From: Tunturibacter empetritectus | Lineage (GTDB): Bacteria; Acidobacteriota; Terriglobia; Terriglobales; Acidobacteriaceae | Length of the DNA stretch: 64,000 bases | Assembly: GCF_040358985.1 (NCBI RefSeq) | Contig: NZ_CP132932.1 | Coordinates: 1,178,001-1,242,000, forward strand | Direction: 5' to 3' | In this document: positions 50,060 to 57,810 of the stretch, piece by piece | How the letters are laid out: each line of letters begins with the position of its first letter | How positions within the stretch are numbered: position 1 is the first letter of the stretch | Notes under the pieces: model-generated | What the model was told of the DNA's origin: nothing | The model's database searches: none | What the model saw: the letters and a program-made list of their open reading frames with translations, nothing else | Translations under genes and position numbers: made by a program

Positions 50060-52429
50060 ATGGCAACATCCACACCGACCAAACCGACCTTCAAACCCTT
50101 CGTCCCCACCACGGAGACCCGACCCGAGCTCTCCGCCCGGGCGCTCATCCTCGGGGCAATCTTCGGCGTTCTCTTCGGCGCCGTCACGGTCTACGTCGGT
50201 CTTCGTGCTGGTCTCACGGTTGCCGCGTCCATTCCCATATCAGTCCTGTCCATCTCCATCCTGCGAGCCTTCGGCAAAGCCAGCATTCTTGAAAACAACA
50301 TCGTCCAAAGCACTGGCAACGCAGGCCAGTCCATCGCGTCCGGCGTCATCTTCACCCTTCCCGCTCTCATCTTCCTTGGCTTCGATCTTGAAGCATCCCG
50401 CATCTTCGCGCTGGCTCTATTCGGAGGATGGCTCGGCGTTCTCTTCATGATCCCGCTTCGCCGCCAGCTCATCGTCGAAGAACACGACAATCTCATCTAT
50501 CCCGAAGGCACGGCCTGCGCCGACGTCCTCATTGCCGGTGAACGCGGAGGCTCATTCGCCTCTCGTGTCTTCCTCGGCCTCGGGCTTGGCGGCCTTTACA
50601 CTCTATTCCAGAACGACAACCTCTTCGCACTCTGGCCCAGCCAGCCCGACTATCAGCCCGATCTCGGTTCGCAACATCTTCTCAAAGGTTCTGCCATCCG
50701 TGCTGACTGCACACCTGAGTATCTCGGCGTCGGCTACATCATCGGAATTCGAGTCGCCGCCATCATGCTCGCTGGTGGTGTCTTCTCGTGGCTGGTCCTC
50801 ATGCCAGCGATCTACTTCTTCGGCTCACATCTCTCCACGCCGCTCTATCCCGGCACTGTCCTCATCACGCAGATGTCGCCGTCCGATCTCTGGAGAACCT
50901 ACGTCCGTCCGATGGGTGCAGGTGGAGTTGCCGCCGCGGGCCTCATCACCCTGCTTCGCACTCTTCCTACCATCGTAGGAGCACTCACTCAGGGCTTCAA
51001 GAAGACAGGCTCCGGCAAATCGGCTGCGACACAGCCGTCTCGCACCGAACATGACCTTCCTCCCATCGTGGTCTTCGGTGGCTCTCTTCTTCTCATCGTG
51101 CTGATGTTCCTCTTCCTCCAATTCAAGCCGATCCCCGGAGCGCAGGTCGGTCCACTCGCCAACATCGCCGCAGCCCTTCTCGTCGTCGTCTTCGGCTTTC
51201 TCTTCGTCACCGTCAGCGCCCGAATCGTAGGCATCGTCGGCTCGTCCGCCTCACCCGTCTCGGGAATGACCATCGCAACTCTCATGGCAACCGCCGCCAT
51301 CTTCCTCGTCAAAGGCTGGACAGCACCTGCCTTCGGAGCGCTCGCCATCACCATTGGCGGAGTCGTCTGCATCGCCGCTTCGAACGCAGGCGACACCTCG
51401 CAGGACCTCAAAACCGGTTACCTCATCGGCGCAACGCCGTGGAAGCAGCAGATCGCCATCATGATCGGCGTCATCATCTCCATCTTCTCCATCGGCGCCA
51501 CGCTCAACGCGATGAACAAGGGACTCGAGACCTTTCAGCGCCTCCCGAAACCAATCGTCTTTTCTTTAGATAAACTCCCTGACGGCGTTCAGAACAACGG
51601 TCACTTCACTGGTAACGACAAGATCACTCTTACCTCTCACAGTGTCGACCATGCCAAAGAAGAGCTCTCCAACGCACGACAGTACGTACTGCTGAATGCC
51701 ATTGGATCAACCACGCTGGATGATGGCAAATATCTCTACAACACCTCGACCGGCGAGATCGAAGTTCAGTGGATTCAGGGCATCGGCAGTGAAAAAGCAG
51801 CTGCGCCGCAGGGCCGTCTGATGGCCACTGTCATCAATGGCATTCTAAGCCGTAAGCTTCCCTGGGCTCTGGTCTTGCTGGGTGTTGCGATCGTTGTCGT
51901 TGTTGAGCTTCTTGGCGTGCGCTCTCTCACCTTCGCTGTGGGCGCTTATCTCAGCATTGCGACTACGCTGGCGATCTTTGTGGGTGGTGTGATGCGCTGG
52001 ATGGTGGATCGCGCGATGCTTCGCCATGCTGCGGAGAAGGCTCGAGTTGAGCATGATGCTTCGTTGGCGTTGTGGCACTCTGATCGCGATTCATGGCTAG
52101 CTCAACACCCGAGCTTTGACCCTACAGATCCTGCCCATGCGGATCCCAGCGGCGTTCCTGTCTTCAACGCGATTACTGCTCGCGATGTGACGATTGAGTC
52201 TGAGGTTTCGCCAGGTTCTCTTTATGCTTCGGGGCTGATTGCGGCGGGTGGAATCGTTGGATTACTGGGGGTTTGCGTGAAACTTTATGAGGCGGCTACG
52301 GATCGCTCGATTCCGCGGTTCAGCGAGCATAATCCTCTGCATCATGATCCGGTCAGCGTGGTGATGTTTGCTCTGCTGGCTTTTTCGCTTTACTACTTTG
52401 CGCGGAAACCGCTCACTAACGAGGGGTAA
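50060..52429 (+). CDS. OPT-family oligopeptide/metal-complex transporter
   Basis: This 789-residue protein has about fifteen membrane helices. The OPT start (TRPELSARALILGAIFGVLFGAVTVYVGLRAGLTVAASIPISVLS), the IVQSTGNAGQSIASG motif, the YPEGTACADVLIAGE loop and the SNAGDTSQDLKTGYLIGATPWKQQ motif are all diagnostic. Members import oligopeptides or metal chelates. A soluble insertion lies at about 490-580. The codon choice and G/C strand bias change abruptly in the last 600 bases, at about 51,850-51,960, although the protein motifs continue without break. Confidence 0.94.
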   Translation: MATSTPTKPTFKPFVPTTETRPELSARALILGAIFGVLFGAVTVYVGLRAGLTVAASIPISVLSISILRAFGKASILENNIVQSTGNAGQSIASGVIFTLPALIFLGFDLEASRIFALALFGGWLGVLFMIPLRRQLIVEEHDNLIYPEGTACADVLIAGERGGSFASRVFLGLGLGGLYTLFQNDNLFALWPSQPDYQPDLGSQHLLKGSAIRADCTPEYLGVGYIIGIRVAAIMLAGGVFSWLVLMPAIYFFGSHLSTPLYPGTVLITQMSPSDLWRTYVRPMGAGGVAAAGLITLLRTLPTIVGALTQGFKKTGSGKSAATQPSRTEHDLPPIVVFGGSLLLIVLMFLFLQFKPIPGAQVGPLANIAAALLVVVFGFLFVTVSARIVGIVGSSASPVSGMTIATLMATAAIFLVKGWTAPAFGALAITIGGVVCIAASNAGDTSQDLKTGYLIGATPWKQQIAIMIGVIISIFSIGATLNAMNKGLETFQRLPKPIVFSLDKLPDGVQNNGHFTGNDKITLTSHSVDHAKEELSNARQYVLLNAIGSTTLDDGKYLYNTSTGEIEVQWIQGIGSEKAAAPQGRLMATVINGILSRKLPWALVLLGVAIVVVVELLGVRSLTFAVGAYLSIATTLAIFVGGVMRWMVDRAMLRHAAEKARVEHDASLALWHSDRDSWLAQHPSFDPTDPAHADPSGVPVFNAITARDVTIESEVSPGSLYASGLIAAGGIVGLLGVCVKLYEAATDRSIPRFSEHNPLHHDPVSVVMFALLAFSLYYFARKPLTNEG

Positions 52430-52746
52430 TTTTTCGGAATTTTGCGACCAAAAAAATTGCTGCGTGGTGAATTGGGCTTTTTGCAGGGGGTTTTGCGTTT
52501 TTGATGGTGTTTTTCGCTGGTAAGTCGTGGTGACGTTGTGGTGAATTGTGTGGCTGACGTGGTGTTTTAGCCGTCACTTTTTGGAGGAGAAAAAATACGC
52601 CACGTTTTTGAACTTTATTTTTGACCGGCCGCCTGTCGGAGCTGTCTTTTTCGGGTTTAAGGAGACGGGCGATTGTGGGCACTTGCTCGGCCATGGTCCT
52701 GAACTCCCGGTCGGAGGAGATTTGGGACCGGAAGGGGATTTGGGAT
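52430..52746. promoter_or_regulatory. Upstream region of the flavodoxin-like gene with a GTGG cluster
   Basis: The interval is gene-free and T-rich. GTGG occurs at 52464, 52527, 52538, 52550 and 52559, the last four 11, 12 and 9 bases apart; TGGTG also occurs at 52505. The spacing is close to that of the CCAC cluster at 41057-41138 on the other strand. The start of the next gene follows GGAAGGGG by about ten bases. Confidence 0.55.
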
Positions 52747-53217
52747 ATGAGTCACGTACTGGTTATCTTCCAAGCGGATACGGAGCGCACAGAGCAGATG
52801 GCGCTGGCCGTCGGGGTGGGTGCAGTCGAGGCTGAGGCGGGCATTCGGTTGCGGCGCCTGAGGATGCCAGGCGCCGTCGAGGTGGGGCATAAGGGTTATG
52901 GGACGCTGCGCGAGGCGGACGTGCTCTGGGCGGATACGGTTGTGGTTGGATTGGAGGGCGAAAAATCCAGTACACAGGAGCTGAACGGGCTGGTTATGGT
53001 GCTGTCCGGGCTTGATTCCAGCCAGATGAAGGGTAAGGAGTACTGGACGTTTAACGCGGAGGGTATCGCCTCGAAGAGGACCGAGGCACAGACGTTAGCG
53101 GAGGAGGCTTTACTGACGGCTGGAATCACTCCGGTACCTGCACTGGTCTCGGATGCTGCCGATGAGACGGAGCGAATGAAGGATGCCGGCCGCCAGCTTG
53201 GGCGTCAACGGATCTGA
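52747..53217 (+). CDS. Flavodoxin-like NAD(P)H:quinone oxidoreductase-related protein
   Basis: The 156-residue protein begins MSHVLVIFQADTERTEQMALAVGVGAVEAEAG, a flavodoxin-type first strand and helix, and continues VLWADTVVVGLEG and VMVLSGLDSS, an open alpha/beta sheet. The lengths and the GxY-like phosphate loop are weak for a full WrbA, and its C-terminal half is shortened, so FMN binding is uncertain. The frame runs 42 codons upstream, but the ATG at 52747 has GGAAGGGG ten bases before it. Its last 13 bases overlap the end of the next, converging gene. Confidence 0.68.
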   Translation: MSHVLVIFQADTERTEQMALAVGVGAVEAEAGIRLRRLRMPGAVEVGHKGYGTLREADVLWADTVVVGLEGEKSSTQELNGLVMVLSGLDSSQMKGKEYWTFNAEGIASKRTEAQTLAEEALLTAGITPVPALVSDAADETERMKDAGRQLGRQRI

Positions 53218-53669
53218 GGACATCGCGACAAGATATGCGATGAAAGTGATCGAACGGCCAGTTCGTTCGATGTGTCTTTGGCTTGATCTCCGGCCGGAAC
53301 CAGAACTGCGCTGGTCATGCCGCGAAGCATCTGGACCTGCCTGGAGTACTTCGAGTCGACCGAAAGATTGATTCCGTAGACCGTGAAGGTCTGGAAGCCT
53401 GGAACCTGAACGCTCAGCGAGTAGATGCCGTTTGGAAGTTTCGAGAACTCGTAGGTTCCGTCTGCGCTGGTCTGGGTTTTGAAGACCGCCTCGGTTTTCT
53501 GATTGGTCACCAGCACCCTGGCACCTTTGACGATTGCTCCGTCGGGGTTAGTGACCGTGCCGCGAATGGAGGGGGAGAGATTCTTCGCGCTTGAGGCCGG
53601 AATTGCGGCGAATGAGAGAAACAGTACGAAGCAGAGCAGGCGTGCGATTGTCGATGCGTTGCTCTTCAT
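53205..53669 (-). CDS. Exported carboxypeptidase-regulatory-like (Ig-like) domain protein
   Basis: This 154-residue protein has a signal peptide (to about residue 27, SSA-KNL) and one CarboxypepD_reg-like beta-sandwich: IRGTVTNPDGAIVKGARVLVTN, TSADGTYEFSKLPNGIYSLSVQVPG and a final strand. Single-domain proteins of this kind are common in Acidobacteriota and usually sit in the envelope. The frame extends 101 codons upstream with low-quality sequence, so the ATG at 53669 is chosen. It converges with the flavodoxin-like gene with a 13-base overlap. Confidence 0.78.
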   Translation of the reverse strand: MKSNASTIARLLCFVLFLSFAAIPASSAKNLSPSIRGTVTNPDGAIVKGARVLVTNQKTEAVFKTQTSADGTYEFSKLPNGIYSLSVQVPGFQTFTVYGINLSVDSKYSRQVQMLRGMTSAVLVPAGDQAKDTSNELAVRSLSSHILSRCPQIR

Positions 53670-54129
53670 GTTGCTCGCCGTCCTGATCGTCGAGGTCGGT
53701 ACGGTTGTAAGGATGGCGAGGGCCAAGGAGAGATGTCGGAGGGAGGCGGCATGAGCGCTAAAGTTCGAAAAGACCAGAACAACAGATTCCTCCGCAACGC
53801 TACGCAGGGAAAGCATGAGGAGAGGAAGCGGCAGGGGTACAAACAGCAGGAGGAATGCAAGAGCTAGAGGCAAGAGCACCTGAATCGGTAGGCCCAACAA
53901 CGACAGGGGCAGTAGAGACATCGACAAAGCGTCCTCCGGCAGCGCCCAGGGAGATGCCTGAAACTGCTGCACTTAGCTATGTTTGAACTTAGAGCGAGGC
54001 AGGACGGATGCCAATGGCCACTCCACAGAACCTTCGGATAGCCACTTTTCCTGGCCGGAGTATAAGGCTGATTCTGAATCTTATCTCGATGTCGAGATAT
54101 CTTATGCCGTAGGAGTTTGGAGGCCGAAG
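53670..54129. other. Intergenic region with the MarR-type palindrome
   Basis: The region lies between the minus-strand exported-protein gene and the plus-strand MarR-family gene, so it should hold both promoters. Open frames on both strands are unconvincing extensions of these genes. Its only clear structure is the palindrome at 54082-54099. Confidence 0.5.
54082..54099 (+). promoter_or_regulatory. Perfect palindrome upstream of the MarR-family gene
   Basis: TATCTCGA-TG-TCGAGATA is a perfect 18-bp inverted repeat with a 2-base centre, 30 bp upstream of the ATG. Palindromes of this form are typical MarR-family operators, so autorepression by the downstream gene product is expected. Confidence 0.7.
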
Positions 54130-54603
54130 ATGACGGATGAGCACAATATAGTTTCGGCCCCTCGGCTCTGGCTCGTTCTGGCTCGGGCATTTCACTCAAT
54201 CGGGGACTTCATCGAGGGCTCTTTTACTGCTCAGGGGTTGATTCTTAGTGACTTTATGGTGCTGGAGGTTTTGCTGCATAAGGGGCCACTAACGATCTCG
54301 GCGATCGGCGAGAAGGTCTTGCTGGCAAGCGCTTCGATGACTTCTGCGATCGACCGGCTGGAGAAGCGAGGGCTGGTGCGTCGTAAGAACTGCGCTTCGG
54401 ACCGGCGCACCCGCTACGTGGAGCTGACGTGCGATGGCAAGGAGTTCATCGAGGAGATCTACGCGCGGCATGAGAAGGATCTTGAGTTTGTCGCTGCCGG
54501 GTTGAGCGAGGCAGAGCGAAGGACGATGTACGAGGGATTGAAGAAGATGGGGATCGCGGCGAAGGTTGCGGTTCCCACACAGAAGTGTATGAAGGCTGGT
54601 TAG
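54130..54603 (+). CDS. MarR-family transcriptional regulator
   Basis: This 157-residue protein has the MarR winged helix (about 30-105): VLEVLLHKGPLTISAIGEKV, then SASMTSAIDRLEKRGLVRRKN, with the wing at SDRRTRYVELTCDGKEF and dimerisation helices at both ends. The frame is open 49 codons further upstream, but the ATG at 54130 has GGAGG about seven bases upstream and starts the fold. A perfect palindrome lies in its leader. The downstream pirin and YceI genes point to a stress or small-molecule response. Confidence 0.9.
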   Translation: MTDEHNIVSAPRLWLVLARAFHSIGDFIEGSFTAQGLILSDFMVLEVLLHKGPLTISAIGEKVLLASASMTSAIDRLEKRGLVRRKNCASDRRTRYVELTCDGKEFIEEIYARHEKDLEFVAAGLSEAERRTMYEGLKKMGIAAKVAVPTQKCMKAG

Positions 54604-54651
54604 AGATGGATCAAAGGGGAAGATCTGCGGAGATGAGGAGAGGCAAATGCG

Positions 54652-54682
54652 GGGATCCTTCGCTCCGCTCAGGATGACGACG
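54652..54682 (-). repeat. Dispersed intergenic repeat, short inverted copy (TCATCCTGA type)
   Basis: On the minus strand it reads GTCGTCATCCTGAGCGGAGC followed by GAAGGATCCC, matching the first part of the copies at 29482 and 45842. A second CGTCATCC-like word lies just after it near 54690-54710. It is between the MarR and pirin genes. Confidence 0.55.
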
Positions 54683-54815
54683 GTTTAGTGGTCGGGGTCG
54701 GGATGACGACAGTTTTGAGAGTGTTCAGAGGTAGCTGAAGATTGCAAGAGCAGTTTGATTTGCAGGACATGCGGGCCTAAGCAATGGGCCGGTGGAGATA
54801 TGGAAAGGAAATGTT

Positions 54816-55520
54816 ATGTTGACTGTTCGGAAGAGTAACGAGAGAGGCCATGCAGACCACGGATGGCTGGATTCGCACCATACGTTTTCGTTCGCCAACT
54901 ATCACGACTCGGAGCATATGGGATATCGTTCGCTGCGGGTGATCAATGAGGATCGCGTGGCAGAGGGGCGCGGGTTTGGAGCGCATGCGCATCGCGATAT
55001 GGAGATTCTGAGCTATGTGCTGAAGGGCCAGCTTGCCCACAAGGACAGCATGGGCCATGTGGAGGTGCTGGGACCGAACGAGATTCAGAAGATGTCGGCC
55101 GGCAGCGGGGTGGTGCATAGCGAGTTCAACGGTTCGGAGACGGAGCCGGTTCACTTTCTGCAGATCTGGATTGAGCCGAAGAGCCGAGGCACGAAGCCGA
55201 GCTATGAGCAGTTGAAGTTTGAGGCCGAGGAGAAGCTGGACCGCTTCAAGCTGTTGGCTTCGCCGACGCCGACAGCCGGGGCGGCGACGATCAACCAGGA
55301 CACGAGCGTGTCGGTTGCTGAGTTGACGCCGGGCAAACAGATTACCTATCCGCTGGGGAGCAAGCGCCATGCGTGGCTGCATGTGATCCAGGGAGAGGTG
55401 ACGGTGAACGGCAAGGCGCTGGAGACGGGCGATGCTGTTGCCGTCGATAACGAAGAGGCACTGGAAGTAAGTGCGCAGGGGAAGGCGAATAGCGAGATAC
55501 TGTTGTTCGATCTCGCATAA
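54816..55520 (+). CDS. Pirin-family protein
   Basis: This 234-residue protein has the bicupin layout of pirins and YhhW: HHTFSFANYHD, GAHAHRDMEILSYVLKGQLAHKD with the metal-binding His-His-Glu region, and later GPNEIQKMSAGSGVVHSEFN. The metal ligands (His in AHAHRDME and VHSE) are present. Bacterial pirins can act as quercetinase-like dioxygenases, or as metal-dependent binding proteins. The ATG at 54816 has AAGGAA about eight bases upstream; the frame runs eight codons further. It stands between the MarR and YceI genes. Confidence 0.9.
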   Translation: MLTVRKSNERGHADHGWLDSHHTFSFANYHDSEHMGYRSLRVINEDRVAEGRGFGAHAHRDMEILSYVLKGQLAHKDSMGHVEVLGPNEIQKMSAGSGVVHSEFNGSETEPVHFLQIWIEPKSRGTKPSYEQLKFEAEEKLDRFKLLASPTPTAGAATINQDTSVSVAELTPGKQITYPLGSKRHAWLHVIQGEVTVNGKALETGDAVAVDNEEALEVSAQGKANSEILLFDLA

Positions 55521-55573
55521 TCCTTTCCCCCGCCGCTGACAGCGAGTTGACAACGTTTTACACAATTGCAACG

Positions 55574-55604
55574 GTGACCGGCACATATTTTTTGAGTCGG
55601 TCAC
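55574..55604 (+). promoter_or_regulatory. Inverted repeat upstream of the YceI gene
   Basis: GTGACCG (55574-55580) and CGGTCAC (55598-55604) form a 7-bp inverted repeat with a 17-base centre. TATAAC follows directly at 55605-55610 as a -10-like word, with the ATG at 55654. The repeat would sit over the -35 region. The binder is unknown, and the half sites do not match the MarR palindrome. Confidence 0.38.
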
Positions 55605-55653
55605 TATAACGATGACATCTCACAGCAGACTTAATTTTCCGAGGAGAACGATT

Positions 55654-56232
55654 ATGAACCGTCGCATCTTTACCGCCGCCCTCTCTGCGCTGCTCCTGAC
55701 CGGAGTCAGCGCGCTGGCCCAAAGCTCAAGCTGGACGATTGACCCTAACCATTCGCAGGTGAACTTTGGGATCAAACACCTTGGCGTCAGCACGGTGCGC
55801 GGCTCTATCAGCGGCGTGAACGGGACCGTGGTCTGGGATGAGAAGAATCCCAGCAAGTCGAGTGTGGAAGCGACAATTACTACGACGACCGTTTCCACCA
55901 ATAATGAAAAGCGCGACGCTCACCTGAAGTCACCTGACTTCTTCAACGTTGAGAAGTTCCCGACGATGACGTACAAGTCGACTGCGGTGACGAGCGCGAA
56001 CGGCAAGCTGCAGGTGGTGGGCGATCTGACGCTGGCCGGGGTGACCAAGAGCGTGACACTCGATGTGGATGGACCGACGCCTCCGCAGAAGGGTATGGGG
56101 GGCAAGATGGTGACGGGCTTTTCAGCTACGGGAACGCTGAAGCGCAGCGACTTCAACTTCGGTTCGAAGTATGGCTCGCCGATGCTGGGCGATGAGGTTC
56201 AGTTCACGATCGACGTAGAAGCGGGTAAATAA
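55654..56232 (+). CDS. YceI-family periplasmic protein
   Basis: The 192-residue protein has a signal peptide (to about ALAQ, residue 23) and then the YceI lipocalin-like barrel: WTIDPNHSQVNFGIKHLGVSTVRG, DAHLKSPDFFNVEKFPTMTYKST, and the C-terminal LKRSDFNFG. Members bind isoprenoid-type lipids in the periplasm. The frame starts 14 codons earlier, but the ATG at 55654 has GAGGAGAA seven to ten bases upstream. A strong terminator follows the stop. Confidence 0.92.
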   Translation: MNRRIFTAALSALLLTGVSALAQSSSWTIDPNHSQVNFGIKHLGVSTVRGSISGVNGTVVWDEKNPSKSSVEATITTTTVSTNNEKRDAHLKSPDFFNVEKFPTMTYKSTAVTSANGKLQVVGDLTLAGVTKSVTLDVDGPTPPQKGMGGKMVTGFSATGTLKRSDFNFGSKYGSPMLGDEVQFTIDVEAGK

Positions 56233-56248
56233 GCAGGAAGCAGAAATG

Positions 56249-56290
56249 GCCCTTCTTTTCGCGGAAGATCGCGGAGGGAAGGGCTTTTGT
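56249..56290 (+). terminator. Rho-independent terminator after YceI
   Basis: GCCCTTC (56249-56255) pairs with GAAGGGC (56278-56284), with an inner loop that itself has a short CGCGG/TCGCGG duplication, followed by TTTTGTGT. It begins 17 bases after the stop codon. Confidence 0.7.
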
Positions 56291-56299
56291 GTGTCTGAA

Positions 56300-56704
56300 T
56301 CAGGAGAGGGTTTCGCGGCTGAGCTCTTCGTTGCGCTTTTCGATTGCGGCGGCGGCCTCCGGCTTCAGGCTGCGCAGGATCTCCAGCAGCTTCGCCGGGT
56401 CGAAGGACTCGAGTTGATAGTCGGCTGAGGGGCAGCCCTTGAAGCCGGGGGTGGTGATGACGATGATGGGGACTTTTGGTTGAAGCAGTTTGATTTTGCT
56501 GGCGACCTCTTCGCAGGACATGTCGTCGAGACCGCCGTCGAGAACAATGCCGTTGACAGCGGGAAAGCGAGTGAAGACATCAAAGGCCTCCTGACCGCTG
56601 TAGGCGGTGATGACGTTGAACTTTGCGGTTTCGATCACTAGCTTGCGGGTCGAGATGCTGCCGGGAAACTCTCGGTCGATGACTAGGAAGCAGGGTCTGA
56701 TCAT
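56300..56704 (-). CDS. Degenerate response-regulator receiver-like protein
   Basis: The 134-residue protein has a receiver-like order of strands and helices: FLVIDRE (acidic residue D10), GIVLDGGLDDMS (phosphoacceptor-position D56), PIIVITT (Thr 84-85). The conserved Lys expected after the fifth strand is replaced: the motif reads LESFDPAKLLE. It has no output domain. It may be an unphosphorylatable or atypical signalling module. The ATG at 56704 is used because the eight codons before it add nothing to the fold. No kinase adjoins. Confidence 0.7.
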   Translation of the reverse strand: MIRPCFLVIDREFPGSISTRKLVIETAKFNVITAYSGQEAFDVFTRFPAVNGIVLDGGLDDMSCEEVASKIKLLQPKVPIIVITTPGFKGCPSADYQLESFDPAKLLEILRSLKPEAAAAIEKRNEELSRETLS

Positions 56705-56766
56705 GAAGACATTAGACGCTAAAAACACTTTAGAAGACGATTTCAGGGTGAGGCAAAAATTTTCAG

Positions 56767-57675
56767 TTAGAGGCCGTGGGTGCGCTGGATGCGGTCTTTG
56801 TTATCGCGGACCAAACGGAGAAAGTTCTGCTGGATGGGGTCTTCGTTCAGCGGGTTCCAGGCGACGGCGAGTCCCATGTGGAGCTTTTGTGGCACAAGCT
56901 TCGTGATGACGACTCCAGGCGGGCGGAGGTAGCGGACTCCGGACGGGACCAGTGCGACGCCTTCGCCGGATTCGACGAGGGTGAGAACGCCGGACCAGGT
57001 GGAGGAGGTGTTGACGATGTTCGGGGAGAAGCCTGCGCCGGAGCAGAGGGCGAGGATACCGTCGAAGAGAGCGGGAGTCATCTGGCGATCGCAGAGGACG
57101 AAGCGTTCGGTGATAAGGGATTGGATCGAGATGGGTTTGCCGGCGAGAGGATGGTCGCGGGGAAGGACGACGACGATGGGGTCGCGATAGAGGAGTTCGG
57201 CGCGGAGGGTCTGGTCGAAGGGCGGCTCGAGGGGGCGGGCGAAGGCGATGTCGATCTTGCCGGTGAGGAGGGCCTCCATCTGCTCGGGCGTGCGCATCTC
57301 GTAGAGGGAGAGCTTGATGTCGGGGTGGAGCTTGCGGTAGTCGCGGATGATGCGGGCGAAGAAGCCGCCGGCGCCCCAGAGGAAGAAGCCGATGTTGAGA
57401 GACCCTACCTGGCCAATGAGGGATCGCTGAGTGATTTCGATGGCGCGGTCGGCGGCGGCGAGGGTTTTGCGCGCTTCGGCGAGGAAGAGCTGGCCTTGGG
57501 GCGTGAGGCGGGTTCGGCCTGAGTTGCGATTGAGGAGCGGGCCGCCGACTTCGCGCTCGAGATCGGCGACCTGCTCGCTGATAGCGGACTGGGAGACGTG
57601 GAGGCGGCGGCTGGCTTCGCTGAAGGTGCCGTGCTCGGCGACGGCGCAGAGGTAACGCAGATGTCTCAGTTCCAT
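56767..57675 (-). CDS. LysR-family transcriptional regulator
   Basis: This 302-residue protein has the LysR winged helix (about 2-62, LRHLRYLCAVAEHGTFSEASRRLHVSQSAISEQVADLE) and the effector domain (about 90-290). The ATG at 57675 begins with MELRHLRYL as in family members; the frame is open further upstream without a site. It diverges from the second RND operon with 135 bp between. A T-N11-A dyad lies 25-39 bp before its start, so it probably regulates itself and the pump genes. Confidence 0.93.
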   Translation of the reverse strand: MELRHLRYLCAVAEHGTFSEASRRLHVSQSAISEQVADLEREVGGPLLNRNSGRTRLTPQGQLFLAEARKTLAAADRAIEITQRSLIGQVGSLNIGFFLWGAGGFFARIIRDYRKLHPDIKLSLYEMRTPEQMEALLTGKIDIAFARPLEPPFDQTLRAELLYRDPIVVVLPRDHPLAGKPISIQSLITERFVLCDRQMTPALFDGILALCSGAGFSPNIVNTSSTWSGVLTLVESGEGVALVPSGVRYLRPPGVVITKLVPQKLHMGLAVAWNPLNEDPIQQNFLRLVRDNKDRIQRTHGL

Positions 57676-57699
57676 GGAAGGGTCCTCTGGTTTGATGGT

Positions 57700-57714
57700 A
57701 TCGGTTTTTCCGAT
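57700..57714. promoter_or_regulatory. LysR-type T-N11-A box between the LysR gene and the RND operon
   Basis: ATCGG-TTTTT-CCGAT is a perfect dyad that contains T-N11-A, the signature of LysR-family sites. It lies between the divergent LysR gene (start 57675) and the pump permease gene (start 57811). A CTCTATAGAG palindrome lies at 57767-57776 near the permease start. Confidence 0.7.
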
Positions 57715-57810
57715 GGCGGGTCGCGGAAATAACTGTCGCAACCTTCAGGCGGGTAGGAATGTCTTACTCTATAGAGAAAGATTTACCCGAAGCGGAAGAG
57801 GGCTTGTCGC

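Noticed and set aside
52430..52600. Replication origin in the intergenic region after the OPT gene
   Set aside because: The GTGG words do not match the TTATNCACA DnaA box well, no origin-associated genes are in the window, and the skew change lies within the preceding gene; kept only as a finding about skew.
56776..57522. 248-codon plus-strand frame under the LysR gene
   Set aside because: Gly/Glu/Asp-rich antisense reading of the LysR gene, without a ribosome binding site.
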